Shown: positions 21,101-30,015 of the stretch, in pieces
Numbering within the stretch: the stretch's first letter is position 1
Layout of the letters: every line of letters begins with the position of its first letter
Made by a program: the position numbers and the translations under genes
Assembly (NCBI RefSeq): GCF_000695625.1
Contig: NZ_JMQI01000009.1
Coordinates: 17,391-81,390 of the forward strand
DNA from: Amycolatopsis rifamycinica
GTDB taxonomy: Bacteria > Actinomycetota > Actinomycetes > Mycobacteriales > Pseudonocardiaceae
Length of the DNA: 64,000 nucleotides
Direction: 5' to 3'
Notes under the pieces: model-generated
What the model saw: the letters and a program-made list of their open reading frames with translations, nothing else
Databases searched by the model: none
What the model was told of the DNA's origin: nothing

Positions 21101-21883
21101 ATGGGCGACAGCAGCGAGGTGCCGGCGCTGCGCCGCGGGCTGGCGGTGCTGCGCCTGCTGGCGACGCGCCCGGGCCCGGTCACCGCGGCGGCGATCGCCC
21201 GCGAAGCGGGACTCCCCCGCTCGACGACGTACCACCTGCTCAACGAGCTGGAAGCGGCTGGTTTCGTCGTGCACCTGCCCGCCGAACGCCGCTACGGCCT
21301 GGGCATCGCCGCCTTCGAACTGGGTTCGGCGTACCTGCGCCACGACCCCCTGGAACGCCTGGCCGGGCCGTTGCTGCGCAAGCTCGTCGACCGCGTCGGC
21401 CACACCGCCCACCTCGGCGTCCTGCACGGCAACGAGTCGCTGTACCTGATCAAGGAACGCCCGGCCCGGCCGGAGACGCTGGTGACGGAGGTCGGCGTCC
21501 GGCTGCCGGCGCAGCTGACCGCGTCCGGCCGCGCGATCCTGCGGCACCTGCCTGCCCCGCACGTCCGGGCGCTGTTCCCGTCGGCGTCGGCGTTCGTGCT
21601 CCGCACCGGCCGCGGCCCGCGCACGCTGGCCGAGCTGCGCCGCACCCTCACCGCGGAACGCCGGCTCGGCTGGTCGGTCGAGGACGGCCACGTCACCGCC
21701 GGCTTCGCGTCCGTGGCCTGCCCGGTCTTCGACCACGGCGCCCGCCCGCTGGCCGCCATCAGCGTCACCCTGCGCCACCACTGCGCGGCCGAGCCGTGCC
21801 CGGAGACCTGGCCGGACCTCGCCGCCGACGTGGCGGCGACGGCGGCCGAGCTGACCACCCGGATCGGCGGCCACCCGGCGTGA
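21101..21883 (+). CDS. IclR family regulator of histidine utilisation
   Basis: A 260-residue protein with the IclR architecture: N-terminal winged helix (about residues 8-70; [18 protein letters not shown] is the recognition region) and a GAF-like effector domain ([28 protein letters not shown], then a C-terminal [20 protein letters not shown]). It is divergent from the hut operon and shares its 84-base intergenic region with a GTCTGG/CCAGAC palindrome, which makes it the probable local repressor or activator of hut. The effector is not shown by the sequence. Confidence 0.9.
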   Translation: MGDSSEVPALRRGLAVLRLLATRPGPVTAAAIAREAGLPRSTTYHLLNELEAAGFVVHLPAERRYGLGIAAFELGSAYLRHDPLERLAGPLLRKLVDRVGHTAHLGVLHGNESLYLIKERPARPETLVTEVGVRLPAQLTASGRAILRHLPAPHVRALFPSASAFVLRTGRGPRTLAELRRTLTAERRLGWSVEDGHVTAGFASVACPVFDHGARPLAAISVTLRHHCAAEPCPETWPDLAADVAATAAELTTRIGGHPA

Positions 21884-22046
21884 GCCCCCGGGCCGGACGG
21901 CGTGCCGGCCGCACCCCTGGTCAGCTGGACTACCCCGGGTGGTTTCCGGGTGTGCCGGGGGCCACTTGTGGGTGAAGTTCATGTGAGTGTCATGCTTGAG
22001 GCCCGACCATGGCTCCGCACCAGTGGAGCCGGAAGCAGGTGGCCAG

Positions 22047-22259
22047 ATGACCTGGGCCCGACGCAGTGGCAGCTCTCTTGCCAATGACGAAGACAGCCGG
22101 ATGGGCATTATCCGGGCGGAAGAGGCGGTGCGCCTCGGGGAACAGAACGACCGGGCCGTCCTCACCGTCGCCGGGCACTCGTCCGACTCGCGGGAGTGTG
22201 CCGAACTGCTCGCCATGCTCGGGCTCGACGCCGGGCAGCGGCGGCAGCGAACCGCCTGA
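22047..22259 (+). CDS. Small conserved hypothetical protein
   Basis: A 70-residue soluble protein beginning MTWARRSGSSLANDEDSRMG and ending in an Arg/Gln tail. ATG 22047 has a good ribosome site (AGGTGG) a few bases upstream. I recall very similar short proteins in other Pseudonocardiaceae but no known function. The middle has a predicted helix (IIRAEEAVRLGE) and a second one near SRECAELLAMLGLD. It ends four bases before the convergent GGDEF gene. Confidence 0.7.
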   Translation: MTWARRSGSSLANDEDSRMGIIRAEEAVRLGEQNDRAVLTVAGHSSDSRECAELLAMLGLDAGQRRQRTA

Positions 22260-22263
22260 CCCG

Positions 22264-23562
22264 TCACACCAGGTCCGCCACGTGGACCACCTTGTTCCGC
22301 CCCGTCGCTTTCGCGTGGTACAGCGCGGTATCCGCCGCGTCCAGCAAGCGCTGCAATGACGCTCCCGCCGACGGGTACACGGCTATGCCTATCGAGACGG
22401 TCAAGCCCGTTATCGACAGCCGGCCCGCCGGGACCGTCAACGCGCTGATCGCCCCGCGGATGCGCTCGGCCACCGCACCGATGTCCGGCGGGGCGATACC
22501 GGGCAAGAGCACCACGAACTCTTCGCCGCCGAACCGGCCCACCGCGTCCCCCCGGCCGCGGACCGCCGAGATGATCGACTGGGCCACCGCCTTCAGGACC
22601 GCGTCGCCCGCGAGGTGGCCGTAGGTGTCGTTCACCTGCTTGAAGTGGTCCAGATCCAGCATCAACAGGCCGAACGTGCTCCGCTGGCGGGCCGCCGCCG
22701 CGAGGGTTCGCTCCGCCAGGGCGTGCCAGCCGCTCGTGTTGTACAGGCCGGTCTTCTCGTCGCGGTGGGCGGCCACCTCCAGCTGCTTCACCAGCACCGT
22801 GCGGTGCAACAGCAGCAACGGCGGGAACACGAGCACCACCAGGCCCGGCAGCGTCGCCAGCGCCACCGCGTTCAGCGCGCCCAGGCACAGCGTCGCCACC
22901 TCGAGGCCGTTGTCGGACCACGTGCCGAACAGCGCCTCCGGTGTCCGGCCGACTTCGCGGCGGGCCGGGAGCACCAAGAGGGCGTTCACGGCGAAGAACG
23001 TCACTCCGGCGGCCGCGATCGCGAACGTCCCCGCCCAGCCGTGCGTCATGGTCGCGCGGACGTCGGCGAAGCCCGAAACCCGCAGCACCGACTGGGCCGC
23101 GAAACACGACAGCACGATGATCGCCGCGTTGCTGACCGTGCGGGAGGCCGGGACCCGCTGCAGGCGGTACCAGCTGCGGATCGCCAGGTGCGTGTACAGG
23201 CCGCCGACCAGCGCCGCCAGCAGGAGCGGGGGCAGCAGCAGGACGCCGGCGAACGTCCAGACCGACGTCATGTTGATGTGCGGGGTCCCCGACACGCGAC
23301 GGCGGATGCGCTCGACGCGCCGGCCCGTCTCCGACTGCACCACCCCGAGGACCAGCAGCACCACCAGGATCGACAGCGTGCGGCGGTCCACCGCGATCGG
23401 GGACGGGCGCAGCGTCAGCACCACCGCCACCACCTCGCTGATCAGGCAGTAGACGATCACCCGGGGACCCTGGCGCCACAGCGCCCAGTGCCGCGGTGCC
23501 ACGAGGACGTCACGAATACGCAGCCCAGTGCGCGGAATCCCGCTGCCGGTCCGCATACTCAT
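22264..23562 (-). CDS. Membrane-bound diguanylate cyclase (GGDEF)
   Basis: A 432-residue protein. The first 260 or so residues carry about eight hydrophobic membrane segments without a recognisable sensor family; the C-terminal 170 residues are a GGDEF domain with LMLDLDHFKQVNDTYGH and the active-site loop RFGGEEFVVLLPG. It should make cyclic di-GMP from two GTP at the inner membrane face. An inhibitory RxxD site is not obvious just upstream of GGEEF. ATG 23562 is chosen (another ATG follows two codons later). Cyclic di-GMP often controls development in actinomycetes; no effector gene is adjacent. Confidence 0.92.
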   Translation of the reverse strand: MSMRTGSGIPRTGLRIRDVLVAPRHWALWRQGPRVIVYCLISEVVAVVLTLRPSPIAVDRRTLSILVVLLVLGVVQSETGRRVERIRRRVSGTPHINMTSVWTFAGVLLLPPLLLAALVGGLYTHLAIRSWYRLQRVPASRTVSNAAIIVLSCFAAQSVLRVSGFADVRATMTHGWAGTFAIAAAGVTFFAVNALLVLPARREVGRTPEALFGTWSDNGLEVATLCLGALNAVALATLPGLVVLVFPPLLLLHRTVLVKQLEVAAHRDEKTGLYNTSGWHALAERTLAAAARQRSTFGLLMLDLDHFKQVNDTYGHLAGDAVLKAVAQSIISAVRGRGDAVGRFGGEEFVVLLPGIAPPDIGAVAERIRGAISALTVPAGRLSITGLTVSIGIAVYPSAGASLQRLLDAADTALYHAKATGRNKVVHVADLV

Positions 23563-23641
23563 GGTGTCCGGCCGGTGACGGAGCCGGTCCGGCCCGAGGT
23601 CGTGAAGGGAGGCGCACCATGTGCGGACGCGACAACTGAGG

Positions 23642-24859
23642 TCATCGATCCTCCACCCGGACCCGGCGCCACGCCCTCGCGATCGGCACGGCCACCGCGG
23701 CACCCGCCGCCCCGGCCGCGGCGATGGTGTGCGCCGGGCCGAGCACGTCGGCCAGCCCGCCCGCCGCGGCCGCGCCGACCCCCTGCACCGTGATCAGGCC
23801 CGCCGAATTCACCCCGGCACACTGCGCGCGGTGCTCGTCGGGCACCCGCCGCATGAACGAGACCGTGCCCTGGATGTTGTAGCCCGTCGCCAGTAGCCCG
23901 GACACCGCGAGCAGCACCACCGACACCACCAGGCCCGGCCGGCAGACGAACACCACCAGCGGCAGGCCCGCCGCGATCCCGAGCAGCCCGAGCACGCGGA
24001 TCTGCGCGTGCTCCGGGATCCACTTGCCGAAGACGACGCCGCCGAGCACGCTGCCCGCCGGGTCCGCCGCCATCAGGAGACCCACCAGCGTCGCGCCCGC
24101 GCCGATCCCGGCCGCGTACGGGGCGGCCAGTGCCTCCGGCACGACGTAGAACCCCGCCAGCCAGTTGAGCGCGACCAGCGTCCGCAGGGCCGGGTCGCGC
24201 CAGATGAGCCGGATGCCCGCGCCGGTCGTGGCGAGCCAGGCCGGCCGGACCGCCTGGGCGATCGCCGCCCGCCGCCGGACGCCGGTGACCAGGAACACCG
24301 CCGAGAGCAGGAACGTCGCCGCGTCGAGGGCCAGCGCCGCGGACGGGGTGAACGCGGCGATCAGCGCGCCGCCGCCGGCGAACCCGGCCAGTTGCGCGGC
24401 CTGGATGGTCACGTTCCGCAGCGCCATCCCGACGAGGTAGCGCTCGCCGTCGAGGACCGACGGCAGCAGCGCCTGCTGTGCGGCCTTGAACGGCCCGCCG
24501 AGGGCGGTCATCACCGCGACGAGCACGCACAGCACCCACAGCGGGACGCCGGGGATGGCGATGACGGCGACCAGCGCGGCCCGCGCGAGGTCGGTCGCGA
24601 CCATGACGTCGCGGCGGGGCCACCGGTCGCCCGCGCCGGCCAGCAGGATGCCGCCGAGCAGGGACGGCACGTACGTGAGGGCGTAGGTGAGGCCGGTGAG
24701 CGCGGCCGAAGAGGTGCGCTGGTAGACGAGGACGGCGAGGGCGACCCGGGCGAGCTGGTCGCCGCAGATGGACAGCAGTTCGGCGGTCCACATGGCCCGG
24801 AATTCGGCGACGGCGAGCACCGCGCCGAAACCGGTCTTCTTCACGCGTGCGTCATCCAT
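23642..24859 (-). CDS. Major facilitator superfamily transporter
   Basis: A 405-residue protein with about twelve membrane helices and the MFS loop 2-3 signature as GDRWPRRDVMVATDLARA. The fold resembles the MFS_3/enterobactin-exporter type (MdtG/EntS-like), which exports drugs or siderophores. ATG 24859 gives a typical short cytoplasmic N terminus (MDDARVKKTGFGAVLAVAEF). No regulator or biosynthetic gene is beside it. The region upstream (minus-strand 5' side) is repeat-rich and non-coding. Confidence 0.88.
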   Translation of the reverse strand: MDDARVKKTGFGAVLAVAEFRAMWTAELLSICGDQLARVALAVLVYQRTSSAALTGLTYALTYVPSLLGGILLAGAGDRWPRRDVMVATDLARAALVAVIAIPGVPLWVLCVLVAVMTALGGPFKAAQQALLPSVLDGERYLVGMALRNVTIQAAQLAGFAGGGALIAAFTPSAALALDAATFLLSAVFLVTGVRRRAAIAQAVRPAWLATTGAGIRLIWRDPALRTLVALNWLAGFYVVPEALAAPYAAGIGAGATLVGLLMAADPAGSVLGGVVFGKWIPEHAQIRVLGLLGIAAGLPLVVFVCRPGLVVSVVLLAVSGLLATGYNIQGTVSFMRRVPDEHRAQCAGVNSAGLITVQGVGAAAAGGLADVLGPAHTIAAAGAAGAAVAVPIARAWRRVRVEDR

Positions 24860-24980
24860 CGTGCCCCTCGAAACCGCGGCTGCAGCCAAGGTAATCACCC
24901 ACCGCAGTGGAATCGAGCCGTTCGGTGACAGTTGCCCCATTAGCACCAGCCCCAGCCCCCGCACAGCCCGCACCACCCGG

Positions 24981-25120
24981 GGGTCTGGCCAACCCCCGAA
25001 CGCAACCACCCGGGAGAATCCGGCCAACCCCCGAATGCAACCACCCGGGTGGGTCTGGCCAACCCCCGAACGCAACCACCCGGGAGGGTCTGGCCAACCC
25101 CCGAACGCAACCACCCGGGG
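24981..25120. repeat. 35-bp tandem repeat, four copies
   Basis: The core GGCCAACCCCCGAA recurs at 24987, 25022, 25057 and 25092, exactly 35 bases apart each time. Each is followed by CGCAACCACCCGG or a one-base variant (TGCAACCACCCGG in the second). Copies differ mostly in the GGGTCT/AATCC joint between units. The plus strand is strongly enriched in A and C over G and T. Confidence 0.9.
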
Positions 25121-25174
25121 GGTCCAGGGGGGCGGAGCCCCCCTGGCGGGGGTTTGGGGGTCCGACCCCCAAAG
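25118..25174. repeat. Dispersed double-hairpin element, copy 1
   Basis: About 57 bases with two adjacent strong inverted repeats: CCAGGGGGG facing CCCCCCTGG, then TTTGGGGG facing CCCCCAAA. The same element, with a few substitutions, recurs at 37557-37615. Both copies lie on the 3' side of a minus-strand RNA gene (tmRNA here, initiator tRNA there). Runs of five or more G on each strand also give G-quadruplex potential. Confidence 0.85.
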
Positions 25175-25189
25175 GACACCCGAGAACGG

Positions 25190-25225
25190 GAGAAGGCCCA
25201 GCCCCGAAGGGGCGTGGGCCTTCTC
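25190..25225 (-). terminator. tmRNA terminator
   Basis: GAGAAGGCCCA (25190-25200) pairs with the TGGGCCTTCTC arm ending at 25225 around a CCCCGAAGGGG inner stem. It begins five bases after the 3' end of ssrA on the minus strand. The T-run after it is weak, but the stem is long and GC-rich. Confidence 0.8.
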
Positions 25226-25229
25226 TGAG

Positions 25230-25594
25230 TGGAGGTGCCGGGAATTGAACCCGGGTCCTCTGGCGTCTTGACAGGGCTTCTCCGTGCGCAGTCCGCTACG
25301 TCTCTGCTTGGCTCCCTCAATCACGCGAACAAGCTGAGGTGACGAGCCCAGCCACTGTTTGCTTCACGGCTGTTCCCCGTGGCCGGGACAGCCGCTGAGC
25401 CTCCTAGCTGATGCCGGTACCCGGGTCGGAGGCGAACCCGGGCCGACAGAGTCGCACTCGCTCAGGCGGCGAGGGCGAACTCGCGCTGACTGGAGTCGGC
25501 GCTTATTGGTTTGCGATGACGCTTACGGTGGTCTCTCGCCTGCACCGGCACGCTTCCCCTGACTCAACGTCCAAAGTCGAAACCGTTCACCCCC
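25230..25594 (-). ncRNA. ssrA: Transfer-messenger RNA (tmRNA)
   Basis: On the minus strand the 5' end GGGGGTG (25594-25588) pairs with the 3' acceptor CACCTCC (25237-25231) followed by the discriminator A at 25230, and the T-arm GGTTCAATTCC is present just inside. The reading frame for the proteolysis tag lies at 25500-25465 with a TGA stop at 25464-25462; it gives ADSSQREFALAA, close to the mycobacterial ADSHQRDYALAA. The final LAA is the degradation signal. CCA is not encoded. A TATGAT box at 25622-25617 on the minus strand is a likely -10, implying a short 5' leader removed by RNase P. Works with SmpB (30906-31388) in ribosome rescue. Confidence 0.97.
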
Positions 25595-25742
25595 TTGTCG
25601 GGATCACAACCTGTTCATCATAACGCCCCGCGCCACCGCTTTAGTCCGGGTGGGGTCAGCCCTACCGCCGGGATGCCCGCTCGCACCATGTCGCCGCCCT
25701 CGGGTGGGCGCGATGCTGGTACTCGATGAAGGGAGTGCGGTC

Positions 25743-26417
25743 ATGGTGAGCGAAAGGCGGGATCCGCCGTTCGGTGGTTCGGTGGTGTTTCTGCTGATGA
25801 ACCTGCCGCTGGGGGTGCTGGCGTTCGGGTTCCTGACGGCGTTCGTCTCGGCCGGTGCCGGGACCGCGGTGGTCTGGGTCGGGGTGGGCCTGCTCGCCGT
25901 GGTCGTGCTCGCCGTGCGGGGGGCCGCGCGGCTGGAGCGGGCGCGGGTCTACGCGCTGCTGGACCGCTACATCGACCTCCCTTACCTGCCGCTGCCCGCG
26001 GGCAAGCAGGCCGCGCGGTGGAAGGCGCGGCTGAAGGACCCGTCGACCTGGCGGGACCTCACCTACTTCGCGCTGCTGTTCCCGGTGGGCCTGGTCGAGT
26101 TCGTGCTCGTGACGACGTTCTGGGCGACGAGCCTGGCGCTCGTGGGCCTGCCGGTCTACTTCCGGTGGCTGCCGGGCGGCGAGTACCGCTTCCCGGACTG
26201 GGAGGTGCCGTGGCTGACCGTGGACTCCACCGTCGAGGCGCTACCGTGGGCGGCGCTGGGGGTGTTGTTCGTCGCGTTGTCGGTGGCGTTGACCAAGGCG
26301 CTGGCGGGCACGCACGCCCGGCTGGCGTCCGCGCTGCTGGGGCCGACGGTGGCGCAGCGCCGCCGCATGGAGCGCTGGTGGGAAGACGCGGAAGAGAAGA
26401 ACCTGGTGGCGGGATGA
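25743..26417 (+). CDS. Stand-alone membrane sensor domain protein
   Basis: A 224-residue protein with four main membrane spans and no kinase domain. Its core (DPSTWRDLTYFALLFPVGLVE) matches the sensor segment of the adjacent kinase (DPTTWRDLAYLVAAFPLACVE), so it looks like a duplicated putative-sensor (PF13796-like) domain encoded as its own protein. ATG 25743 has an AGGGAG site upstream. The stop overlaps the kinase start (ATGA), so the two are co-translated and probably form one membrane complex. The signal is unknown. Confidence 0.82.
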   Translation: MVSERRDPPFGGSVVFLLMNLPLGVLAFGFLTAFVSAGAGTAVVWVGVGLLAVVVLAVRGAARLERARVYALLDRYIDLPYLPLPAGKQAARWKARLKDPSTWRDLTYFALLFPVGLVEFVLVTTFWATSLALVGLPVYFRWLPGGEYRFPDWEVPWLTVDSTVEALPWAALGVLFVALSVALTKALAGTHARLASALLGPTVAQRRRMERWWEDAEEKNLVAG

Positions 26418-27544
26418 CCGAGGTGCAACAGCCGGAACACCCGCGGCCGCACCCGGCTCGCACGATCCTCTACATGTTCGTCAGCTTCGTCTTCCGGCTC
26501 CTGCAGTTCGTGTTGATCGTGGTCGGCATCGGGGTGGGTGTCTCGACGGCGGTGATCTGGGTCGGCTTCCCGATCCTGCTGGCGACGACGAGCTTCATCC
26601 GCTGGTCGGGTGACCGCGAGCGGTCCTGGGCCGGCAAGCTGCTGAACGTGCCGCTGCCGCCGGTGGAGCGCCGCCCGGTCGAGGGGCAGACGCTGGTCCG
26701 CCGGTGGGTGATCCGGCTGAGCGACCCGACGACGTGGCGGGACCTGGCTTACCTGGTGGCGGCGTTCCCGCTGGCGTGCGTCGAGTTCGCGATCGCGATC
26801 GCGTCGATCGTGCTGCTGCCGATGGCGATCTGGGTGACGCCGTGGCTGGGCTGGCTGCACGGCGAGCTCGCGCTGGCGCTGCTGGGGCCGGACCGCACGA
26901 AACGGCTGGAGCAGAAGGCCGAACGCCTGCAGGCGTCGCGGGCCCGCGGTGTCGACGCGGCGGAAGCCGAACGCCGCCGCATCGAGCGTGACCTGCACGA
27001 CGGCGCGCAGCAGCGGCTGGTGGCCGTCGCGATGAGCCTGGGGCGCGCGAAGGCGAAGTTCGACCAGGACCCGCAGGCGGTGCGGGAGCTGATCGACGAG
27101 GCGCACGCGGACGCGAAGCTCGCCGTGTCGGAGCTGCGGGACCTGGCGCGCGGCATCTACCCGGCCGTCCTCGGCGACCGCGGGCTGGACGCGGCGCTGT
27201 CGGCGCAGGCGGCGAAGTCGCCGATCCCGGTGGACGTCTCGGTGGAGGTCGACCCGCGGCCGCCGGCCGCGGTGGAGACGACGGCGTACTTCATCGTCGG
27301 CGAGACGCTGACGAACATCGCGAAGCACTCCGGAGCGACCGAGGCGGGCGTGAAGGTGTGGCGGACCGACGACCACGTCGTCGTCGAGATCACCGACAAC
27401 GGCCACGGCGGCGCGGAAGTGCGCCCCGGCGGCGGGCTGGCCGGGCTGGCCGACCGCGCCGCGACGATCGACGGCGTGATCACCGTCGTCAGCCCGGTGG
27501 GCGGGCCGACCGTGATCCGGGCTGACCTCCCCTGCCGGTGGTGA
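26414..27544 (+). CDS. NarL-type sensor histidine kinase
   Basis: A 376-residue kinase. The first 175 residues are a four-span membrane sensor domain; then comes a HisKA_3 helix with the phospho-accepting His in RRIERDLHDGAQQRLVAVAM and a HATPase domain with ETLTNIAKHSGATEA and DNGHGGAEVRPGGGLAGLA. It pairs with the response regulator 39 bases downstream and with the stand-alone sensor upstream. Cytoplasmic ATP binding, autophosphorylation and phosphotransfer are expected. The start ATG 26414 overlaps the upstream stop. Confidence 0.94.
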   Translation: MTEVQQPEHPRPHPARTILYMFVSFVFRLLQFVLIVVGIGVGVSTAVIWVGFPILLATTSFIRWSGDRERSWAGKLLNVPLPPVERRPVEGQTLVRRWVIRLSDPTTWRDLAYLVAAFPLACVEFAIAIASIVLLPMAIWVTPWLGWLHGELALALLGPDRTKRLEQKAERLQASRARGVDAAEAERRRIERDLHDGAQQRLVAVAMSLGRAKAKFDQDPQAVRELIDEAHADAKLAVSELRDLARGIYPAVLGDRGLDAALSAQAAKSPIPVDVSVEVDPRPPAAVETTAYFIVGETLTNIAKHSGATEAGVKVWRTDDHVVVEITDNGHGGAEVRPGGGLAGLADRAATIDGVITVVSPVGGPTVIRADLPCRW

Positions 27545-27583
27545 ATAGGCTGGGCCCCGTTCATCACCGAACCTGGGGGCCGG

Positions 27584-28225
27584 ATGCGGGTAGTCATCGC
27601 CGAGGACGCCGTGCTGCTGCGGGCCGGGGTGACCCGCCTGCTCGCCGACGAGGGCATCGAGACGGCCGCGGCCGTCGACAACGGGGACGACCTGCTCGGC
27701 GCGATCCAGGAACATCGTCCTGACCTGGCGATCGTCGACGTCCGGATGCCCCCGACGTTCACCGACGAGGGCCTGCGCGCGGCTTTGGCGGCGCGCAAGG
27801 AGATCCCCGGGCTGCCGGTGCTGGTGCTGTCGCAGTACGTCGAGGAGTCGTACGCGGTGGAGCTGCTCTCGGGCGGCGCCGGCGGCGTCGGTTACCTGCT
27901 GAAGGAGCGCGTGGCCGACGTCGCGGACTTTCTGGACGCGGTGCGCCGCGTCGCGAACGGTGGCACGGCGATCGACCCGGACGTGATCGCCCAGCTGATG
28001 GCCCGCGGCCGCCGCAACCCGCTGGACGCGCTGACCGCCCGCGAGTCCGAAGTCCTCGGCCTGATGGCGCAGGGCCTGTCGAACACGGCGATCGCGAACT
28101 CGCTGGTGGTTTCGCACGGCGCGGTGGAGAAGCACATCGGCAACATCTTCTCGAAACTCGGCCTCGAAGCCAGCGCGGAGGAACACCGCCGCGTCCGCGC
28201 GGTGCTGACCTACCTGGGCCGCTGA
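27584..28225 (+). CDS. LuxR-family response regulator
   Basis: A 213-residue regulator: receiver domain with VIAEDAVLLRAG, phospho-Asp in LAIVDVRMPP, Ser in LVLSQYVEESYA and Lys in YLLKERVADV, then a LuxR helix-turn-helix (LTARESEVLGLMAQGLSNTA). It is the partner of the kinase just upstream and is probably in the same transcript, with its own translation start (ATG 27584 after GGGGGCCGG). The SQYVE...ELLSGGAGGVGYLLKER stretch is characteristic of a widespread actinobacterial subgroup. Targets are unknown. Confidence 0.93.
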   Translation: MRVVIAEDAVLLRAGVTRLLADEGIETAAAVDNGDDLLGAIQEHRPDLAIVDVRMPPTFTDEGLRAALAARKEIPGLPVLVLSQYVEESYAVELLSGGAGGVGYLLKERVADVADFLDAVRRVANGGTAIDPDVIAQLMARGRRNPLDALTARESEVLGLMAQGLSNTAIANSLVVSHGAVEKHIGNIFSKLGLEASAEEHRRVRAVLTYLGR

Positions 28226-28343
28226 CTGACGGACAGTGACCGGAACTGCCGTAGGGTGGACAACGGGTCACCCGTTCCGCGGGCGGCACCAGGGTGAGCG
28301 CTCACCTACGATGAGCGGATCCGCCGGCGAGAGGAGCGCGCAG

Positions 28344-28568
28344 ATGTCCGACGAGACGCGCTGCGTCCGCTTCTTCGGCGGCCCGCTCGACGGCCGCGTC
28401 CAGGAGCTCGGGGACGCCGAGCCGATCCCGGGCACCGTCATCCGGCACATCCACCTGCACGGCGGCCCGAAGATCGAGACCCGCTACGAGCTCGGCCTGA
28501 CCGAGCGCGGCTGGGAGTACCGCGTCGCCGCCACGCAGCACGAACCCGAGCCCGACGGCCTGCGCTAG
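28344..28568 (+). CDS. Small hypothetical protein with GGPLDG motif
   Basis: A 74-residue soluble protein beginning MSDETRCVRFFGGPLDGRVQ. The FxGGPLDG motif near the N terminus is familiar from many short actinobacterial and phage proteins of unknown function. ATG 28344 has GAGAGGAG at a good distance; earlier in-frame starts exist at 28236 and 28311 but lack a ribosome site. Two His in RHIHLHGG could bind metal, which is speculation. The neighbours (response regulator upstream, acyltransferase downstream) give no functional clue. Confidence 0.68.
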   Translation: MSDETRCVRFFGGPLDGRVQELGDAEPIPGTVIRHIHLHGGPKIETRYELGLTERGWEYRVAATQHEPEPDGLR

Positions 28569-28665
28569 TAGGGAGAACCCCCGTATCCACCGGGGGTGGA
28601 CCGGACCCCCAAGAGGCCGGGCAGCACCGCTGTTTTCCCAGGTCGAAGCGACCAGGCTGAGCAGC

Positions 28666-29967
28666 ATGCACACGAGCCGGGACAGGTTCCTCGACGTCGT
28701 CCGTGCGGGGGCCATCCTCGCCGTCATCGCCCAGCACTGGATCATGCCGGTGCTCTCCTACTCCGACGGGCACCTCGCCACCGGCAACGCGCTGGCGACG
28801 CCGGGCTGGTGGGTCGTCACCTGGCTGAGCCAGGTCATGCCTCTGGTCTTCTTCGCCGGCGGCGCGGCGAACCTGATCTCCTTCCGCCGCGCCGCCTCTA
28901 CGCGGCAGTGGCTCGCCGGGCGCATCAAACGCCTGATGGTGCCGGTGCTGCCGCTGATGGCCGTCTGGCTGATCGTGCCGGACTTCCTGCGCGGCCTGGG
29001 CGTGCCGCCGCAGCCGCTGCAGGTCGGCAGCGCGATCGCCGCGCAGCTGCTGTGGTTCCTCGCGGTGTACGTGCTCGTCGTGCTGCTCACGCCGCTGATG
29101 GTCGCCGCGCACCGGCGCTGGGGCCTGAAGGTGCCGCTCGTCATGGGTGCGGCGGGCCTGCTCGTCGACGTCGCCCGCTTCAACGACTTCGGCTACATCG
29201 GGTACGCCAACGCGATCTTCGTCTGGGTCGCCGTGCACCAGCTCGGATTCCACTACGTCGAGGGCCGCCTCGGCGAGCTGACCCGCCGCGGCGCGCTGAC
29301 GCTGTCGGCGGCCGGCTTCGGCGTCACCGCGCTGCTGGTCGCGTTCGGGCCGTACCCGGCCAGCATGATCGGCATGCCGGGCGCGCCGGTGTCGAACATG
29401 AGCCCGCCGACCGTGCTGCTCGCCTTCCTCGCCGTCGGCCAGATCGGCCTCCTGCTCGCCTTCCGCCCGCAGCTCAACGCGCTCGCGGCGCGCCCCGGCC
29501 TCGGCAACGCCCTCGGCTGGCTCGGCGCGCGGTTCATGAGCGTCTACCTCTGGCACATGCCGGCCCTGATCGTGGTGGCGGGGGTGACGGTGTACGGCCT
29601 CGGTTACGAGACGCCGGCGCCGGGCACGTTGTTCTGGCTGGTCATGGCGCCGGCGTGGTTCGCGGCGTGCGGGATGGTGCTGCTCGGCCTGCTGCGGCTG
29701 TTCGCGCACTTCGAGACACAGCGCGACACCGGCGAACTCACCGCCCGGACGCCGCAGCTCGTCGTGGCCGGCCTGATGGTCTCCGGCGGCCTGCTCGGCC
29801 TGGCGGCGCACGGGTTCGCCCCGCTCTCGGACGGCATCGCGCACGGCCCGGTGCCGTGGGTGGTCCTCGCCACGGCCGGATTCCTCCTCGCGGGCAGGCA
29901 GATCCCGGTGGTGGACCTGCTCGGCCGCGCGGTCACCGTGACCGAACGAGCCGCCCTCAAGCGCTGA
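28666..29967 (+). CDS. Membrane acyltransferase (acyltransferase 3 family)
   Basis: A 433-residue protein with ten or more membrane helices and the family N-terminal block RDRFLDVVRAGAILAVIAQHW, in which Arg and His are thought to be catalytic. Family members transfer acetyl or other acyl groups to sugars, peptidoglycan or lipids across the membrane. SVYLWHMPAL near residue 290 is another conserved family segment. It is monocistronic between an unrelated small gene and a convergent amidohydrolase, so the acceptor cannot be inferred. A hairpin just after it probably terminates both convergent genes. Confidence 0.87.
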   Translation: MHTSRDRFLDVVRAGAILAVIAQHWIMPVLSYSDGHLATGNALATPGWWVVTWLSQVMPLVFFAGGAANLISFRRAASTRQWLAGRIKRLMVPVLPLMAVWLIVPDFLRGLGVPPQPLQVGSAIAAQLLWFLAVYVLVVLLTPLMVAAHRRWGLKVPLVMGAAGLLVDVARFNDFGYIGYANAIFVWVAVHQLGFHYVEGRLGELTRRGALTLSAAGFGVTALLVAFGPYPASMIGMPGAPVSNMSPPTVLLAFLAVGQIGLLLAFRPQLNALAARPGLGNALGWLGARFMSVYLWHMPALIVVAGVTVYGLGYETPAPGTLFWLVMAPAWFAACGMVLLGLLRLFAHFETQRDTGELTARTPQLVVAGLMVSGGLLGLAAHGFAPLSDGIAHGPVPWVVLATAGFLLAGRQIPVVDLLGRAVTVTERAALKR

Positions 29968-29971
29968 CCCG

Positions 29972-30015
29972 TCGTGAGTGGTGAGGCCGGTCAGCACCCG
30001 CCTTGCCACTCACGA
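29972..30015. terminator. Bidirectional terminator-like hairpin
   Basis: TCGTGAGTGG (29972-29981) and CCACTCACGA (30006-30015) are perfect complements separated by 24 bases. The structure lies between the convergent acyltransferase and amidohydrolase genes and overlaps the last codons of the latter. There is no T-run, so termination efficiency is uncertain. Confidence 0.5.

Larger units (their letters stand above)
24860..25189. other. Repeat-filled gap between MFS gene and tmRNA
   Basis: No gene is supported here. The stretch holds four copies of a 35-bp tandem repeat and then a G/C-rich double-hairpin element, described separately. The first 100 bases (24860-24960) would contain the promoter of the minus-strand MFS gene. 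Confidence 0.6.
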
